Shown: positions 49,502-59,065, counted from the first letter of the stretch. The stretch: 64,000 nt of DNA from Pseudomonas saxonica (GCF_007858365.1 NZ_VFIO01000002.1:496001-560000), one strand, 5' to 3'. Translations and numbers: made by a program. Notes: generated by a model from the sequence alone, not told the origin.

Positions 49502-49793
49502 ACCCTCACCCCAACCCTCTCCCAAAGGGAGAGGGGGCTGGTTCAGGGTAACCTTGAAGCCGCGTGCGGTCAGCGCCCTCTCCCTCTGGGAGAGGGCGCT
49601 GGTTTGGAGTGATCTTGAAGCCGCGCGCGGTCAGTCCCCCCTCCCTCTGGGAGAGGGCGCTGGTTTGGAGTGATCTTGAAGCCGCGCGCGGTCAGTCCCC
49701 TCTTCCTCTGGGAGAGGGCGCTGGTTTGGAGTGATCTTGAAGCCGCGTGCAGATCAGTCCCCTCTCCCTCTGGGAGAGGGTTAGGGTGAGGGG
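49502..49793. repeat. 61-bp tandem repeat with terminal inverted arms
   Basis: Four and a half units, starting at 49515, 49576, 49637, 49698 (62 nt) and 49760. Each unit has a palindrome CCCTCTCCCTCTGGGAGAGG followed by G, and the spacer CTGGTTTGGAGTGATCTTGA plus AGCCGCG(C/T)GCGGTCAGTC. The array is bounded by ACCCTCACCCC at the left and the inverted GGGTGAGGGG at the right. It lies between convergent desA and the HDOD regulator, whose stop codon it contains. Confidence 0.95.
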
Positions 49794-51007
49794 CTCTGCT
49801 TTTTTACCAACCGCGCCAACTCTAACGGCCCGACTTTCAACAGTCGGGCCGTTTTGCTTTCAGCAAGTGACTCAATCCCATCGTCTGACGCCAAATTGGC
49901 TACTTGAGCAGCCATACTCATGACCAGCGCCTCGCGTGAATACACTCCACCGCCCAGGTGATAGATCGCTGCGATCAATTCCCGCAACTCCAACGGCAAG
50001 CGCCAGCGCGTGCGCAATGCGGAACCATAAGCTGCAGCAAATTCGGCCAGAGACGCGTCAATCACCTGAGTGTCCAGCTCGCCACCGGCCAACTGCCATT
50101 CCTGTAAACAGCGCAACACCGCCAGATCACCAATACGGTGCAGCAGCCCGGCGTAATAACAACGTGCTTTGTCCAGATTCAGGATGCCTGCCAAGGTGCG
50201 GCCATACTCAGCTGTGCGCAGTGACACGGCCCACTGCTGCTGCGCATAGTCAGTCAGGCACGGGTCGGTCAGATAGGCGCTCTGCTTTAGCGCCAGCCCT
50301 TGTATAAGGTTCACGCTTTGCGTCGCGCCCAAGCCTTGCAAGGCCTGCCCAAGCGTCTGTGTGGGACTGGTACGGTGCCTGGCGGCGCTATTGACCGCCG
50401 CAATCAATACTGCACCGATTTGCGGATCGGTATGGGCGTACTGCTCAAGCAACCCGAGGTCCAGGCCGACAGGCCCCATGCTCTGCTTGACGACCGCGTG
50501 GACATCCACCGACAGCGGGGCACCATCGCATGACGTTCGTCGCTGTGCCAAAAACTCCTTGAGCGTCATGCCCGGGGACAGTGCGGGCACATCACACGAG
50601 ACCGCTTGCCCTGCCCTCAGCAACAAGGTTTGCAGGCGAAGCGTCAAACCACTCATGTCCAACGGTTTGGTCAGGTAGGCCGTCGGTGCCAAGGGCAAAG
50701 CTTCACGCACACTGGCGCTGTCACTGCGCTCACTCAGCAAAATAAAAGGCTGGAGAGGACTGCGACGCAGTTGGCGAACCCTGCGCAATAAATCCAGCCC
50801 GCCAATGCCCGGTAATTTGCCGTCAGCTATGACCAGGTCGTAGGTTTTTTGCTTCAAGAGCGTCAGTGCTTGCGGACCTTCCTGGCACACATCCAGCTGC
50901 GCATCGCAGCGCACACTCAACACCATCTGTTTAAGCAAATCGCAAGTCCAAGGGTCTGGCTCGGCAATCAGCACGCTCGGCACCGCCAGTGAATCTACAG
51001 CTGTCAT
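49781..51007 (-). CDS. Response regulator with HDOD domain
   Basis: 408-residue protein: receiver domain (acidic residues in LIAEPDPW, phospho-acceptor D62 in DLVIADGKLPGIGG, switch Ser in LLSERSD, Lys in LTKPLD) followed by an HDOD domain (about 165-380) with ARCYYAGLLHRIGDLAVLRC and an HDOD-type HxL..IG helix. No output DNA-binding domain. HDOD proteins act in signalling and c-di-GMP-linked behaviours. The last codons (QSPSP and TAA) come from the end of the tandem-repeat element, so the original C terminus may have been different. Confidence 0.9.
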   Translation of the reverse strand: MTAVDSLAVPSVLIAEPDPWTCDLLKQMVLSVRCDAQLDVCQEGPQALTLLKQKTYDLVIADGKLPGIGGLDLLRRVRQLRRSPLQPFILLSERSDSASVREALPLAPTAYLTKPLDMSGLTLRLQTLLLRAGQAVSCDVPALSPGMTLKEFLAQRRTSCDGAPLSVDVHAVVKQSMGPVGLDLGLLEQYAHTDPQIGAVLIAAVNSAARHRTSPTQTLGQALQGLGATQSVNLIQGLALKQSAYLTDPCLTDYAQQQWAVSLRTAEYGRTLAGILNLDKARCYYAGLLHRIGDLAVLRCLQEWQLAGGELDTQVIDASLAEFAAAYGSALRTRWRLPLELRELIAAIYHLGGGVYSREALVMSMAAQVANLASDDGIESLAESKTARLLKVGPLELARLVKKQSPSP

Positions 51008-51092
51008 CGAGTTTGCTCCCGGCGTAATGCCTGCACCTTAGTCAAAGGGAGCGCGCGCTGGTAGAAAAAATACGTAAATGAATCGCCCAAAC

Positions 51093-51121
51093 CAAAAAAA
51101 ACCGCCGAAGCGGTTTTTTTT
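51093..51121 (-). terminator. Terminator downstream of gabT
   Basis: AAACCGC-CGAA-GCGGTTT hairpin (51099-51115) with A- and T-runs on both sides; 32 nt beyond the gabT stop. Confidence 0.9.
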
Positions 51122-51152
51122 GTCTATCGAGTCACAATTCAGGCATCAGGAC

Positions 51153-52436
51153 TCACGCCAGCTCAGCGAAGCACTCTTCGATGATTGCCAGGCCTTTATC
51201 CAGTTGCTCGTCGGGCGAAGTCAACGGCACCAACACTCGCAGGACGTTGCCGTAAGGGCCGCACGACAGCAGGATCAAGCCTTTCTCACGCGCTTTAGCG
51301 ACAACTTGAGCCACTGCAGCGGCGTTTGGCTTATGCGAATCACCGCCTTCAAACAGCTCGACCGCGATCATCGCGCCCAATGCACGCACATCACCGATAA
51401 CCGGGTACTTGGCCTGAATAGCCTTAAGACCCGTGACCAAGCGCTCGCCGACCGCTTTGCAGCGATCCAGCAGGTGCTCTTCTTCAAACACTTCAAGCAC
51501 GGCCAACGCAGCGGCGCAGGCAATCGGGCTGCCGGCATACGTGCCACCCAGACCGCCCGGAGCGATAGCGTCCATGAGCTCTGTCTTGCCGCACACACCG
51601 GCCAGCGGGAAGCCACCCGCGATGGATTTGGCGAAAGTGGTCAGGTCGGCGGTAACGCCCATCTGTTCCATGGCGAAGAAAGTGCCCGTACGGCCAGCAC
51701 CTGTTTGTACTTCGTCAGCAATCAGCAGGATGCCGTGCTTGTCACACAGTTCGCGCAATCGGGCCATGAACGCTTTCGGTGCCACGTAGAAACCACCTTC
51801 GCCCTGCACAGGCTCGATGATGATGGCGGCGATGTCTTTAGGCTCGGCGTCGTTTTTGAAAATACGCTCGATGCTGGCGATCGAATCGTCAACGCTGATG
51901 CCGTGTAGCTCACACGGGTACAACGCGCGGAAGATGCCGCCGGGCATCAGGCCCATGCCAGCCGAGTACGGCACGACTTTGCCAGTCAGGCCCAGGGTCA
52001 TCATGGTGCGACCGTGGTAAGCGCCGGTAAAGGCAATCACGCCAGCGCGGCCAGTGGCAGCACGGGCGATTTTCACGGCATTTTCTACCGCTTCCGAACC
52101 CGTGGTCACCAGCAGCGTTTTCTTGTCGAAATTGCCCGGCACTTTGGCGTTAATTTTTTCGCACAGCTCAACGTACGGTTCGTAAGCCAGAACCTGGAAG
52201 CAGGTGTGAGTCAACTTGGTCAGTTGCTCTTGCACGGCCGCGATGATTTTCGGGTGCAAGTGACCGGTGTTCAGTACGGCAATACCGCCCGCAAAGTCGA
52301 TGAACTCACGACCTTCAACGTCGGTTACCGTGGCGTTCTTTGCCGACTCGGCGAAGATCGGGTGAATTTGGCCAACACCGCGTGGTACAGCAGCTTCACG
52401 GCGTTTCATCAGAGATGCGTTGGTCTTGTTGCTCAT
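51153..52436 (-). CDS. gabT: 4-aminobutyrate--2-oxoglutarate aminotransferase
   Basis: 427-residue class-III PLP aminotransferase that converts GABA to succinate semialdehyde. Motifs: TTGSEAVENAVKIARAATGR, FTGAYHGRT, ADEVQTGAGRTG and the Schiff-base Lys in TFAKSIAGGFPLAG. It follows gabD after 175 nt in the same direction. Confidence 0.97.
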   Translation of the reverse strand: MSNKTNASLMKRREAAVPRGVGQIHPIFAESAKNATVTDVEGREFIDFAGGIAVLNTGHLHPKIIAAVQEQLTKLTHTCFQVLAYEPYVELCEKINAKVPGNFDKKTLLVTTGSEAVENAVKIARAATGRAGVIAFTGAYHGRTMMTLGLTGKVVPYSAGMGLMPGGIFRALYPCELHGISVDDSIASIERIFKNDAEPKDIAAIIIEPVQGEGGFYVAPKAFMARLRELCDKHGILLIADEVQTGAGRTGTFFAMEQMGVTADLTTFAKSIAGGFPLAGVCGKTELMDAIAPGGLGGTYAGSPIACAAALAVLEVFEEEHLLDRCKAVGERLVTGLKAIQAKYPVIGDVRALGAMIAVELFEGGDSHKPNAAAVAQVVAKAREKGLILLSCGPYGNVLRVLVPLTSPDEQLDKGLAIIEECFAELA

Positions 52437-52611
52437 GATGTCCTCATTCGCCGCGTATCACGCGGCGTGGTTCAAGTCTGACGCGCCTAAGTCACAGCCT
52501 TGCCAGCATTCGATGATCGACTGGCATGGCGCACCCGGCCACAAAAGTTAACGATTTGAAGCACAGAGGGGGCATCGCTCTCGTACCCCTTCTGCTGAAC
52601 CACCCGCCGGA

Positions 52612-54054
52612 TTAGATGCTCAGGCAGAGATATTTGATTTCCAGATAGTCTTCGATGCCGTACTTGGAGCCTTCACGGCCCAGGCCCGACGCCTTGATAC
52701 CGCCGAAAGGTGCCACTTCGTTGGAGATCAGGCCGGTGTTCACACCCACCATCCCGTATTCAAGGGCTTCGGCTACACGGAACACACGGCTCATGTCGCG
52801 TGCATAGAAGTAGGATGCCAGACCGAACTCGGTGTCGTTGGCCATCGCGATCACTTCAGCTTCGTCTGTGAAGCGGAACAGCGGCGCCAGCGGGCCAAAG
52901 GTTTCTTCCTTCGCGACGGCGGCGTTTTTCGGCACATTGATCAGAATGGTCGGCTCAAAGAAACTGCCTTCCAGGCTGTTGCCGCCAGTCAGCACGGTTG
53001 CACCTTTACTTACGGCGTCAGCGATATGTTCTTTGACTTTGGCCACAGCCTTGTCGTCAATCAGCGGACCGGTCGTGGTGCCTTCTTCAAGACCGTTACC
53101 GATCTTCAATTTAGCCACAGCCACTTTCAGCTTCTCGGCGAACGCGTCATATACACCGTCTTGAATGTACAGACGGTTGGCGCATACGCAGGTCTGGCCG
53201 TTGTTACGGTATTTGGAAATGATCGCGCCTTCGACGGCCTTATCCAGGTCAGCGTCGTCGAACACGATAAACGGCGCGTTGCCGCCCAGCTCCAGCGACA
53301 CTTTCTTAATGTCTTTGGCGCATTCAGCCATCAACTGGCGACCGATTTCGGTCGAGCCGGTGAAGGACAATTTACGCACGATCGGGTTGCTGGTCAGCTC
53401 GCCGCCGATGTCGCCAGCGCTGCCGGTGACAACACTCAATACGCCTTTTGGAATACCGGCACGGTGCGCCAGCTCAACCAGTGCCAGTGCCGAGAACGGG
53501 GTTTGCGAAGCCGGCTTGATCACCATGGTGCAGCCTGCCGCCAACGCGGGGCCGGCTTTACGAGTGATCATGGCCGCCGGGAAATTCCACGGTGTGATAG
53601 CCGCGGTAACGCCGATTGGTTGCTTGATCACGATCAGGCGCTTGTCCGGCTGATGGCCCGGGATAACATCGCCATAAATGCGCTTGGCTTCTTCGGCGAA
53701 CCACTCGATAAACGAGGCCGCGTACACGATTTCGCCTTTGGCTTCGGCCAGCGGCTTGCCTTGTTCGAGCGTCATCAGGCGGCCTAGATCGTCCTGGTTC
53801 TCGATCAGCAGCTCAAACCAGCGACGCAGCTTGGTCGCACGCTCTTTGGCGGTCAGTGCACGCCAGGCAGGCAGTGCATTGTCTGCGGCTTCAATGGCGC
53901 GACGGGTTTCAGCAGCACCCATTTTTGGCACCGTACCGATAATTTCACCGGTCGCCGGATTGTTGACCTTGATCGTCTGACCACCGTCCGCGTCTACCCA
54001 GGCACCATCAATGTAGGCTTGCTGGCGGAACAACTGTGCGTCTTTGAGCTGCAT
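52612..54054 (-). CDS. gabD: NADP-dependent succinate-semialdehyde dehydrogenase
   Basis: 480-residue aldehyde dehydrogenase that oxidises succinate semialdehyde to succinate. Start at ATG 54054 (MQLKDAQLFRQQAYIDGAWV). Motifs: TPWNFPAAMITRK, FTGSTEIGRQL, catalytic Glu in LELGGNAPFIVFDDAD and Cys in NNGQTCVCANR. First gene of the GABA-catabolic pair. Confidence 0.97.
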   Translation of the reverse strand: MQLKDAQLFRQQAYIDGAWVDADGGQTIKVNNPATGEIIGTVPKMGAAETRRAIEAADNALPAWRALTAKERATKLRRWFELLIENQDDLGRLMTLEQGKPLAEAKGEIVYAASFIEWFAEEAKRIYGDVIPGHQPDKRLIVIKQPIGVTAAITPWNFPAAMITRKAGPALAAGCTMVIKPASQTPFSALALVELAHRAGIPKGVLSVVTGSAGDIGGELTSNPIVRKLSFTGSTEIGRQLMAECAKDIKKVSLELGGNAPFIVFDDADLDKAVEGAIISKYRNNGQTCVCANRLYIQDGVYDAFAEKLKVAVAKLKIGNGLEEGTTTGPLIDDKAVAKVKEHIADAVSKGATVLTGGNSLEGSFFEPTILINVPKNAAVAKEETFGPLAPLFRFTDEAEVIAMANDTEFGLASYFYARDMSRVFRVAEALEYGMVGVNTGLISNEVAPFGGIKASGLGREGSKYGIEDYLEIKYLCLSI

Positions 54055-54207
54055 GTGGGCTTTCCTTAACAGCACCGCGCGGGCGCGGAGCGAATTATTG
54101 AGAGTAGAAAGGCGCCATGGAAGGCTGCCGTCAGGAAGTCATTCACTTACCAAAGTATCTGGAAAACGCACAGGACGTTAGGCGTTCGGCTCAGCACTCA
54201 GACAAGA

Positions 54208-54227
54208 TCGTTTGAAATCTCAAACGA
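54208..54227. promoter_or_regulatory. Palindrome upstream of gabD, candidate operator
   Basis: Perfect 8-bp arms TCGTTTGA and TCAAACGA separated by AATC. It lies 154 nt upstream of the gabD start and about 20-40 nt downstream of the proposed promoter, a position suited to a repressor. The binding protein is unknown. Confidence 0.55.
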
Positions 54228-54252
54228 ATCCTAGGGACAAAGGGGGTAAAGG

Positions 54253-54280
54253 ACAATAGCCTGTTCGAAAAAAAGAACAA
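54253..54280 (-). promoter_or_regulatory. Possible gabD promoter
   Basis: On the reverse strand TTGTTC (54280-54275), a 16-nt spacer and TATTGT (54258-54253), a reasonable sigma-70 pair. The spacer holds a TTTTTTT run. Not tested. Confidence 0.35.
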
Positions 54281-54402
54281 CCGAGGGCTTTATACCGTTT
54301 TGGCTCTTGTCGCCATTAATAGCCTATAACAGGCGAGGAAACACCCGACGAATCAGCGGCATGGACGGGCGGCACGCAGATGAGTATCATGGCGCCCGCG
54401 TC

Positions 54403-54479
54403 GCACCAGTAGCTCAGCTGGATAGAGTACTGCCCTCCGAAGGCAGTGGTCGTGGGTTCGAATCCCGCCTGGTGCACCA
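54403..54479 (+). tRNA. tRNA-Arg (anticodon CCG)
   Basis: 77 nt with encoded CCA. Acceptor stem GCACCAG/CTGGTGC, D arm AGCTCAGCTGGATAGAGT, anticodon stem CTGCC/GGCAG with loop CTCCGAA (anticodon CCG, reading CGG), T arm GTGGGTTCGAATCCCGC. No integrase or attachment-site repeat is apparent downstream. Confidence 0.97.
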
Positions 54480-54686
54480 TCTTCTTTCCCTTGTCCAAGG
54501 GACTCGCGTCAAACACCCTGCTCTGCTCCATGCCGTATCTGGCAGCGCTTGTCTGTGGGTAATTGAAAACGACTGCACCGCCAGCCCTGGAAGACCTGTG
54601 CCTGCCCTTTGCGTGCAAGCAACTCCACCTGATGTAGCGGATTGAAAGATTTCTCGAGTTGCCGTCGATCGCAGACTTCGAACGTC

Positions 54687-54724
54687 GTCAGCGACTACAA
54701 ACCTTCAGGCCTGTAGCCGCTGAC
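54687..54724. repeat. REP-like hairpin at the 3' end of the YdgA-family gene
   Basis: GTCAGCGACTACA (54687-54699) and TGTAGCCGCTGAC (54712-54724), inverted with one mismatch and a 12-nt loop. Sequence resembles common Pseudomonas REP ends (TGTAGTCGCTGAC). It is 12 nt past the stop of the reverse-strand gene. Confidence 0.65.
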
Positions 54725-54736
54725 AAACACCGCTAA

Positions 54737-56221
54737 TTACTCTTGAACGTTCATGCCACCAAAACGGTTCATCATGGCGGCGATAAACTCCTCAAGGCTC
54801 ATTTTCTGACCATTTAAATCCACTTTGCCTGCGGCATAGTTGAGGGAGGCAAGAATGTTGGCACCTTCCACTTTTGCCAGCCCGCTCTGTACGGCCAGGA
54901 CACCTGCCGTTTCACTGTTCAGTTGCGCCATTTCGACAATGGTATGTGGGTCGGTTTGCCCGTCTAGCTGTGCTTCAACAGCCGACAAATCCGCAATCAT
55001 CGGTTTGGACAATTGCAACTTGGCGTCCAGTGATGTCACCAGTTGCTTAACCAGTTCAATAGGCGGTTGTTCGAACGTGGCCGGCTTGGCCAGGCTCACA
55101 GCAACATTGAACTGGCTTTCGCCATTGGCCGTTTTAAAGGTCAGGTTTTCCAACGCCAGTTGAGGCTTGGCATCCAACATTTTTTCGATGTCGGCTTGCA
55201 TCTGTATTTGTTCAGCCGGGGTTAACTGCGCCACGGGTAATGTGCCATCGGCGTGCGGCTGGAACTTGGTCTGGTAGATCTGCAAAAGCGATTGCATGGC
55301 CGGAATATCCACGCTACTGGCCGTCATGACCATTTTCGCGCTGCCGACAGGTTTGCCGTCCAGTGTGATGTCACCGACGTTGTAGGCCAGACGCCCGGAC
55401 AACAGGCTGCCTTTGGCAGACGCCGAGCCTGCGTATTCAAAGCCTTTGATCTTGGCCACCGATTGGCGTTCACCAAAGGTCAGTTGGCCTTCGCTCAGCT
55501 CCAGAATGTTTTGCCCAAGATAGAAGCCATAAGGGCTTTTATTAAGGTCGCTGGCCAGGGTCAGCCCATTGAGCTCCACCAGTACAGGGGGTTTATCTGC
55601 TGAAACGGCATGGACTTTGAGATGATCCATGTAGCCTTTAGCTTTAATGTTTTGCCCATCGGCATCGGACTGGGCGTCCATGGTCAAGCCCGAAAAGCTG
55701 AGGCTGGTGTTTTCATCCAGAGCCAGCTCAAGGGGCAACATCTCCGTATGGGCGTCAACCGAGCGGTTGTAGCCCAGCGTGACCTGGCCTTGAAGCGGAG
55801 ACTGATCTTTGGCAGCGTTAAACCATTTTTCAGTGGAGGGTGTTTTTTCCAGCGAATAGTTGCTGGTCGCCATCACTGGCATCCACTTGAACGTCTTGAT
55901 GCGAGACCACGGCAACGGACCGTGCTCAATGTGGTCGACAAACTGCATGACCAGCGGCTGCGCATCTGCGCCCGCGGATTCGTCCTGGATGTTCACACGG
56001 TACTGCGCGGTGCTGCTATATAACCCGCGATCAATGGAAACCAATTCGACAGTGGCGCGGGTCGCGGTGCCTTTGAGCTGCGTGGCAAGCGCTTGATTGC
56101 CCTGCTCAATAGAAGTCTTGAGTACGCCCTCAAGCTTGGAGCCTGTGTACCAAGCGCCAGCCGTATTAAGGGCCCCTGCGACGACAACAATTCCTACCAG
56201 TACGCCTAATGGTTTATTCAT
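54737..56221 (-). CDS. YdgA family protein (DUF945)
   Basis: 494-residue protein with an N-terminal hydrophobic anchor (MNKPLGVLVGIVVVAGALNT) and the family's long beta-rich periplasmic domain (STAQYRVNIQ, PLPWSRIKTFKWMPVMATSN). Start at ATG 56221; a TTG one codon earlier is in frame. Function of DUF945 is not known. Stands alone between the tRNA and the efflux operon. Confidence 0.9.
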   Translation of the reverse strand: MNKPLGVLVGIVVVAGALNTAGAWYTGSKLEGVLKTSIEQGNQALATQLKGTATRATVELVSIDRGLYSSTAQYRVNIQDESAGADAQPLVMQFVDHIEHGPLPWSRIKTFKWMPVMATSNYSLEKTPSTEKWFNAAKDQSPLQGQVTLGYNRSVDAHTEMLPLELALDENTSLSFSGLTMDAQSDADGQNIKAKGYMDHLKVHAVSADKPPVLVELNGLTLASDLNKSPYGFYLGQNILELSEGQLTFGERQSVAKIKGFEYAGSASAKGSLLSGRLAYNVGDITLDGKPVGSAKMVMTASSVDIPAMQSLLQIYQTKFQPHADGTLPVAQLTPAEQIQMQADIEKMLDAKPQLALENLTFKTANGESQFNVAVSLAKPATFEQPPIELVKQLVTSLDAKLQLSKPMIADLSAVEAQLDGQTDPHTIVEMAQLNSETAGVLAVQSGLAKVEGANILASLNYAAGKVDLNGQKMSLEEFIAAMMNRFGGMNVQE

Positions 56222-56499
56222 CAATTGACCCGTTCAATGTCCGTTGTGTTGAAAGATATGCGGTCTTGTTGGGCCCCTCATGGGCCAAAAAGTGGCTGCA
56301 GGTTAACACTGCAAAGAACGTTTGAACGATGACAGCTGCTTCACCTGGTAGACGCAAGGCAGCCCCCGCCTCATGGAAGTGACGGGGCAAACTCAGAAGG
56401 GTGGCGCTTCAGGCGTACACCAGGTCGCTCAAATCACGAGCACAGAAGTCTATTCCTACAGAATTTAGAGAAATGTCTGAACCAGCACACTGAAACAAC

Positions 56500-57960
56500 T
56501 CACGGCTTAGCTTGAGTCGCAGTTGAATGTGGGCCCTGTGGCTTTTGCGCTGACTCCCATCCGCCTCCCAGCGCCAGGAACAGATCAATCTGGCTCATGG
56601 CGACTTGGGTGTTGGCCGCTGCCAATTGAGCTTTCACGTCGGTGTAGGTGCGGGTGGCTTGCAGGTCGGCGAGAAACGATTCTCGCCCGGCCTGATAGAA
56701 CTGACGGGTTTGCTCGGCCGCTGTTCTCGCCGACTCATCCGCTTCAGCCAGCGCATCTCGGCGCTGCAGCAAAGCGGTGTACTGGACGAGGCTGGTCTGG
56801 GTTTCGCGGATGGCGTTAAGCACCACGCCGTCAAATTTGGCCAGTGCAGCTTGAGTGGCCGCTTCTGCCTCTCGAATCCGCGCCCGCGAGCCGTTGGTCG
56901 GGATGGTCCAGCTCAGCAACGGGCCAAATCCCCAGCGATTGGTCGGTGCAGTACCTAGATTGTCGATAATCCCGACGGTGCCTATGCTCGCACCGATGCT
57001 GATGTCCGGGTACAAGGCGCCGGTGGCTACGCCAATCTGGGCGGTGGCGGCGGCGAGATGGCGCTCAGCCTGACGCACATCAGGGCGGCGTTTGAGCAGT
57101 GCCGCGCCATCACCCACGGGCAGTAATTGACCGATGTGTGGCAGTTCGGCGCAAGTGGCCACGCCAGCCGGAAGTTGGTCGAGCGGCTTGGCCAGAAGCA
57201 TTGATAAGCGGAACAGGCCCGACTGTCGCATGGCTTGATAGCGCGGCAGTTCAGCACGCAGGGATCTGAATTGAGTTTCTGAACGTGTTACTTGGGTTTC
57301 GTCTCCACGCCCCGCGTCGCGCAGGCGCTGAGTCAGGGTTGTGCTTTGTGACTGGAGGCGTAATGACTCTTCAGCGATTTCACGTTCTTCATTGGCCGAA
57401 CACACTTGTGTATACGCCCGCACAACATCGGCCACCACGGTGATACGTGCCGTGTCCGCTGCCGCCTGAGTGGCATCGGCATTGGCCTGAGCGGCTTCTA
57501 TACCGCGCTGAAACGTACCCCACAGGTCGAACTGATAGGAGGTGCTGATGCCCAGATCGCCAACGTTGGCCACGGGCACTTTGTCTGCGAGCAAGAACGC
57601 TTCACCCGACTCCTGCAAGCGTTGCGCACCCGCCTTCACGGAACCACTCCAGCCGCCCGCCGACTGCGCTTGCTCAACCTGAGCCCGCGCGCGCAACAAG
57701 TTGGCTGCGGCTACGCGTAAATCGGTGTTGGAGGCCATGGCCTCGCGCACTAACGCGTTCAGCGTCGGGTCTTGGTAGAGTTTCCACCAGTCGTTCGGAA
57801 CGGGGGCTGACACTACATTATCGCCCTCGCCCGCCAACTCGCCCTGCAAGTCCGGGCGCTGCACCGCCGAATCTTTGGGCAGTTGGTAATCCGGCCCGAG
57901 TAATTGACAACCTGACAGCAGTAACCCCAACCCTACGGCCGCCAGGTGTACAGCTTTCAT
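56500..57960 (-). CDS. Outer-membrane efflux channel (NodT/OprM family lipoprotein)
   Basis: 486-residue outer-membrane factor. Lipoprotein signal: VGLGLLLSGCQLLGPDYQLP with lipobox LSGC (Cys at ~18). Two OEP repeats with long helices (LRVAAANLLRARAQVEQAQS; ATQAALAKFDGVVLNAIRETQ). Last gene of the MarR-FUSC-DUF1656-HlyD operon, overlapping the HlyD stop by 4 nt, so this pump has its own outer-membrane exit. Confidence 0.94.
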   Translation of the reverse strand: MKAVHLAAVGLGLLLSGCQLLGPDYQLPKDSAVQRPDLQGELAGEGDNVVSAPVPNDWWKLYQDPTLNALVREAMASNTDLRVAAANLLRARAQVEQAQSAGGWSGSVKAGAQRLQESGEAFLLADKVPVANVGDLGISTSYQFDLWGTFQRGIEAAQANADATQAAADTARITVVADVVRAYTQVCSANEEREIAEESLRLQSQSTTLTQRLRDAGRGDETQVTRSETQFRSLRAELPRYQAMRQSGLFRLSMLLAKPLDQLPAGVATCAELPHIGQLLPVGDGAALLKRRPDVRQAERHLAAATAQIGVATGALYPDISIGASIGTVGIIDNLGTAPTNRWGFGPLLSWTIPTNGSRARIREAEAATQAALAKFDGVVLNAIRETQTSLVQYTALLQRRDALAEADESARTAAEQTRQFYQAGRESFLADLQATRTYTDVKAQLAAANTQVAMSQIDLFLALGGGWESAQKPQGPHSTATQAKP

Positions 57961-58859
57961 TGCGCAGCCTCCTGCGCAGGCTTGGCGTCGGGAGCGTCAT
58001 CGATGATCGACACAGTTGCCGTACGCCCGGCGATCATGCGGAAATCTTCAGGCACATCATCAAACGCAATACGCACCGGGATTCGTTGCGCCAGCCGTAC
58101 CCAACTGAAAGCAGGGTTAACGTTGGGCAGTAGATTTTGGCCGCTGGTACGGTCACGGTCTTCTATGCCCGCCACAATGCTTTCGACATGGCCGCGAAGG
58201 CGAGCATTGTCGCCCATTACCCGAATATCAACGCGCTGGCCGACATGGATGCCTTCAAGCTTGGTTTCTTCAAAGTAACCATCGATATGAAACGAACTGC
58301 TGTCGACGATCGACAGAACAGGTCGTCCGGCAGTAACGAACTCATTGAGCCGGGGGGCGCGGTCATTGACGTAGCCATCAACCGGACTGCGTACCACTGT
58401 GCGCTCAAGGTTGAGTTTGGCACTGTCCACTGCAACCTGAGCCTCGGTCAGAGCCGCCTGTGCACGCATTTCTCGGGACTGGCTCTCTTCAAGACTCTCG
58501 CGGGAGACCAGATTGCCCAGGCCTCGATTACGCCGGCTTTCGCGCTGCGCCTGCGCCAGTGTTTCCTTGCGGTCAGCCTCGGTCGCTTCTGCTTGACGCA
58601 AGGCCAACTTGAAGCGCTCCTGATCGATGACAAACAATACTTGATCGCGGATCACGGGCTGGTTGTCGCGCACATCCACCTGTTTGATCAGGCCTGACAC
58701 ATCAGGCGCAATTTGCACCACGTCAGCACGGATATGACCATCGCGGGTCCAGGGGGCAAACATGTAATACATTGTCATGCGCCAGACCACGACGCAGGCA
58801 AACGCGACCACCAATAAGGTGAGAACGACGCGGCCCAAGGTCAATACAGGTTTTTTCAT
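57957..58859 (-). CDS. HlyD/EmrA-type periplasmic adaptor (AaeA-like)
   Basis: 300-residue adaptor with one N-terminal TM (GRVVLTLLVVAFACVVVW), lipoyl halves (DVSGLIKQVDVRDNQPV and VRSPVDGYVNDRAPRLNEFV), a short helical hairpin and a beta-barrel. Size and neighbours match AaeA of the p-hydroxybenzoic-acid efflux system. Overlaps DUF1656 and the outer-membrane factor by 4 nt each. Confidence 0.93.
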   Translation of the reverse strand: MKKPVLTLGRVVLTLLVVAFACVVVWRMTMYYMFAPWTRDGHIRADVVQIAPDVSGLIKQVDVRDNQPVIRDQVLFVIDQERFKLALRQAEATEADRKETLAQAQRESRRNRGLGNLVSRESLEESQSREMRAQAALTEAQVAVDSAKLNLERTVVRSPVDGYVNDRAPRLNEFVTAGRPVLSIVDSSSFHIDGYFEETKLEGIHVGQRVDIRVMGDNARLRGHVESIVAGIEDRDRTSGQNLLPNVNPAFSWVRLAQRIPVRIAFDDVPEDFRMIAGRTATVSIIDDAPDAKPAQEAAQ

Positions 58860-59065
58860 GTCATTAGGTATCGACTAAACGAATCTACAACGCCGAGCAG
58901 CAGAGCGTAGAGACCGACGTTGAATAAAGCCCGGTGCCAGACCAGGCGGTAAAAGTGCACACGCGTGAGTACTGCGTGGATCAGCAAAAACAGTAAATAC
59001 GTGATGCCCATCAACACCAGAAGCGTCGGCAGAAACACCCCGCTGATATCTACCTCACCGATCAT
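58856..59065 (-). CDS. DUF1656 small membrane protein (AaeX-like)
   Basis: 69-residue protein with two TMs (LPTLLVLMGITYLLFLLIH and the LFNVGLYALLLGVVDSF segment). It is regularly found between FUSC and HlyD genes; role unknown. Overlaps both neighbours. Confidence 0.92.
   Translation of the reverse strand: MIGEVDISGVFLPTLLVLMGITYLLFLLIHAVLTRVHFYRLVWHRALFNVGLYALLLGVVDSFSRYLMT

Larger units (their letters stand above)
54055..54402. other. gabD upstream region up to the tRNA gene
   Basis: About 350 nt holding the gabD leader, the palindrome at 54208-54227 and the candidate promoter at 54253-54280. The part near 54300-54400 is tRNA upstream sequence; a clear tRNA promoter was not identified. 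No coding seen. Confidence 0.5.

Noticed and set aside
49515..49793. Regularly spaced repeats suggesting a CRISPR array
   Set aside because: Whole 61-bp units are repeated without variable spacers and no cas genes are near; it is a tandem repeat.
54403..54736. tRNA-Arg as an integration site of a genomic island
   Set aside because: No integrase, no duplicated tRNA 3' end and only housekeeping-type genes follow.
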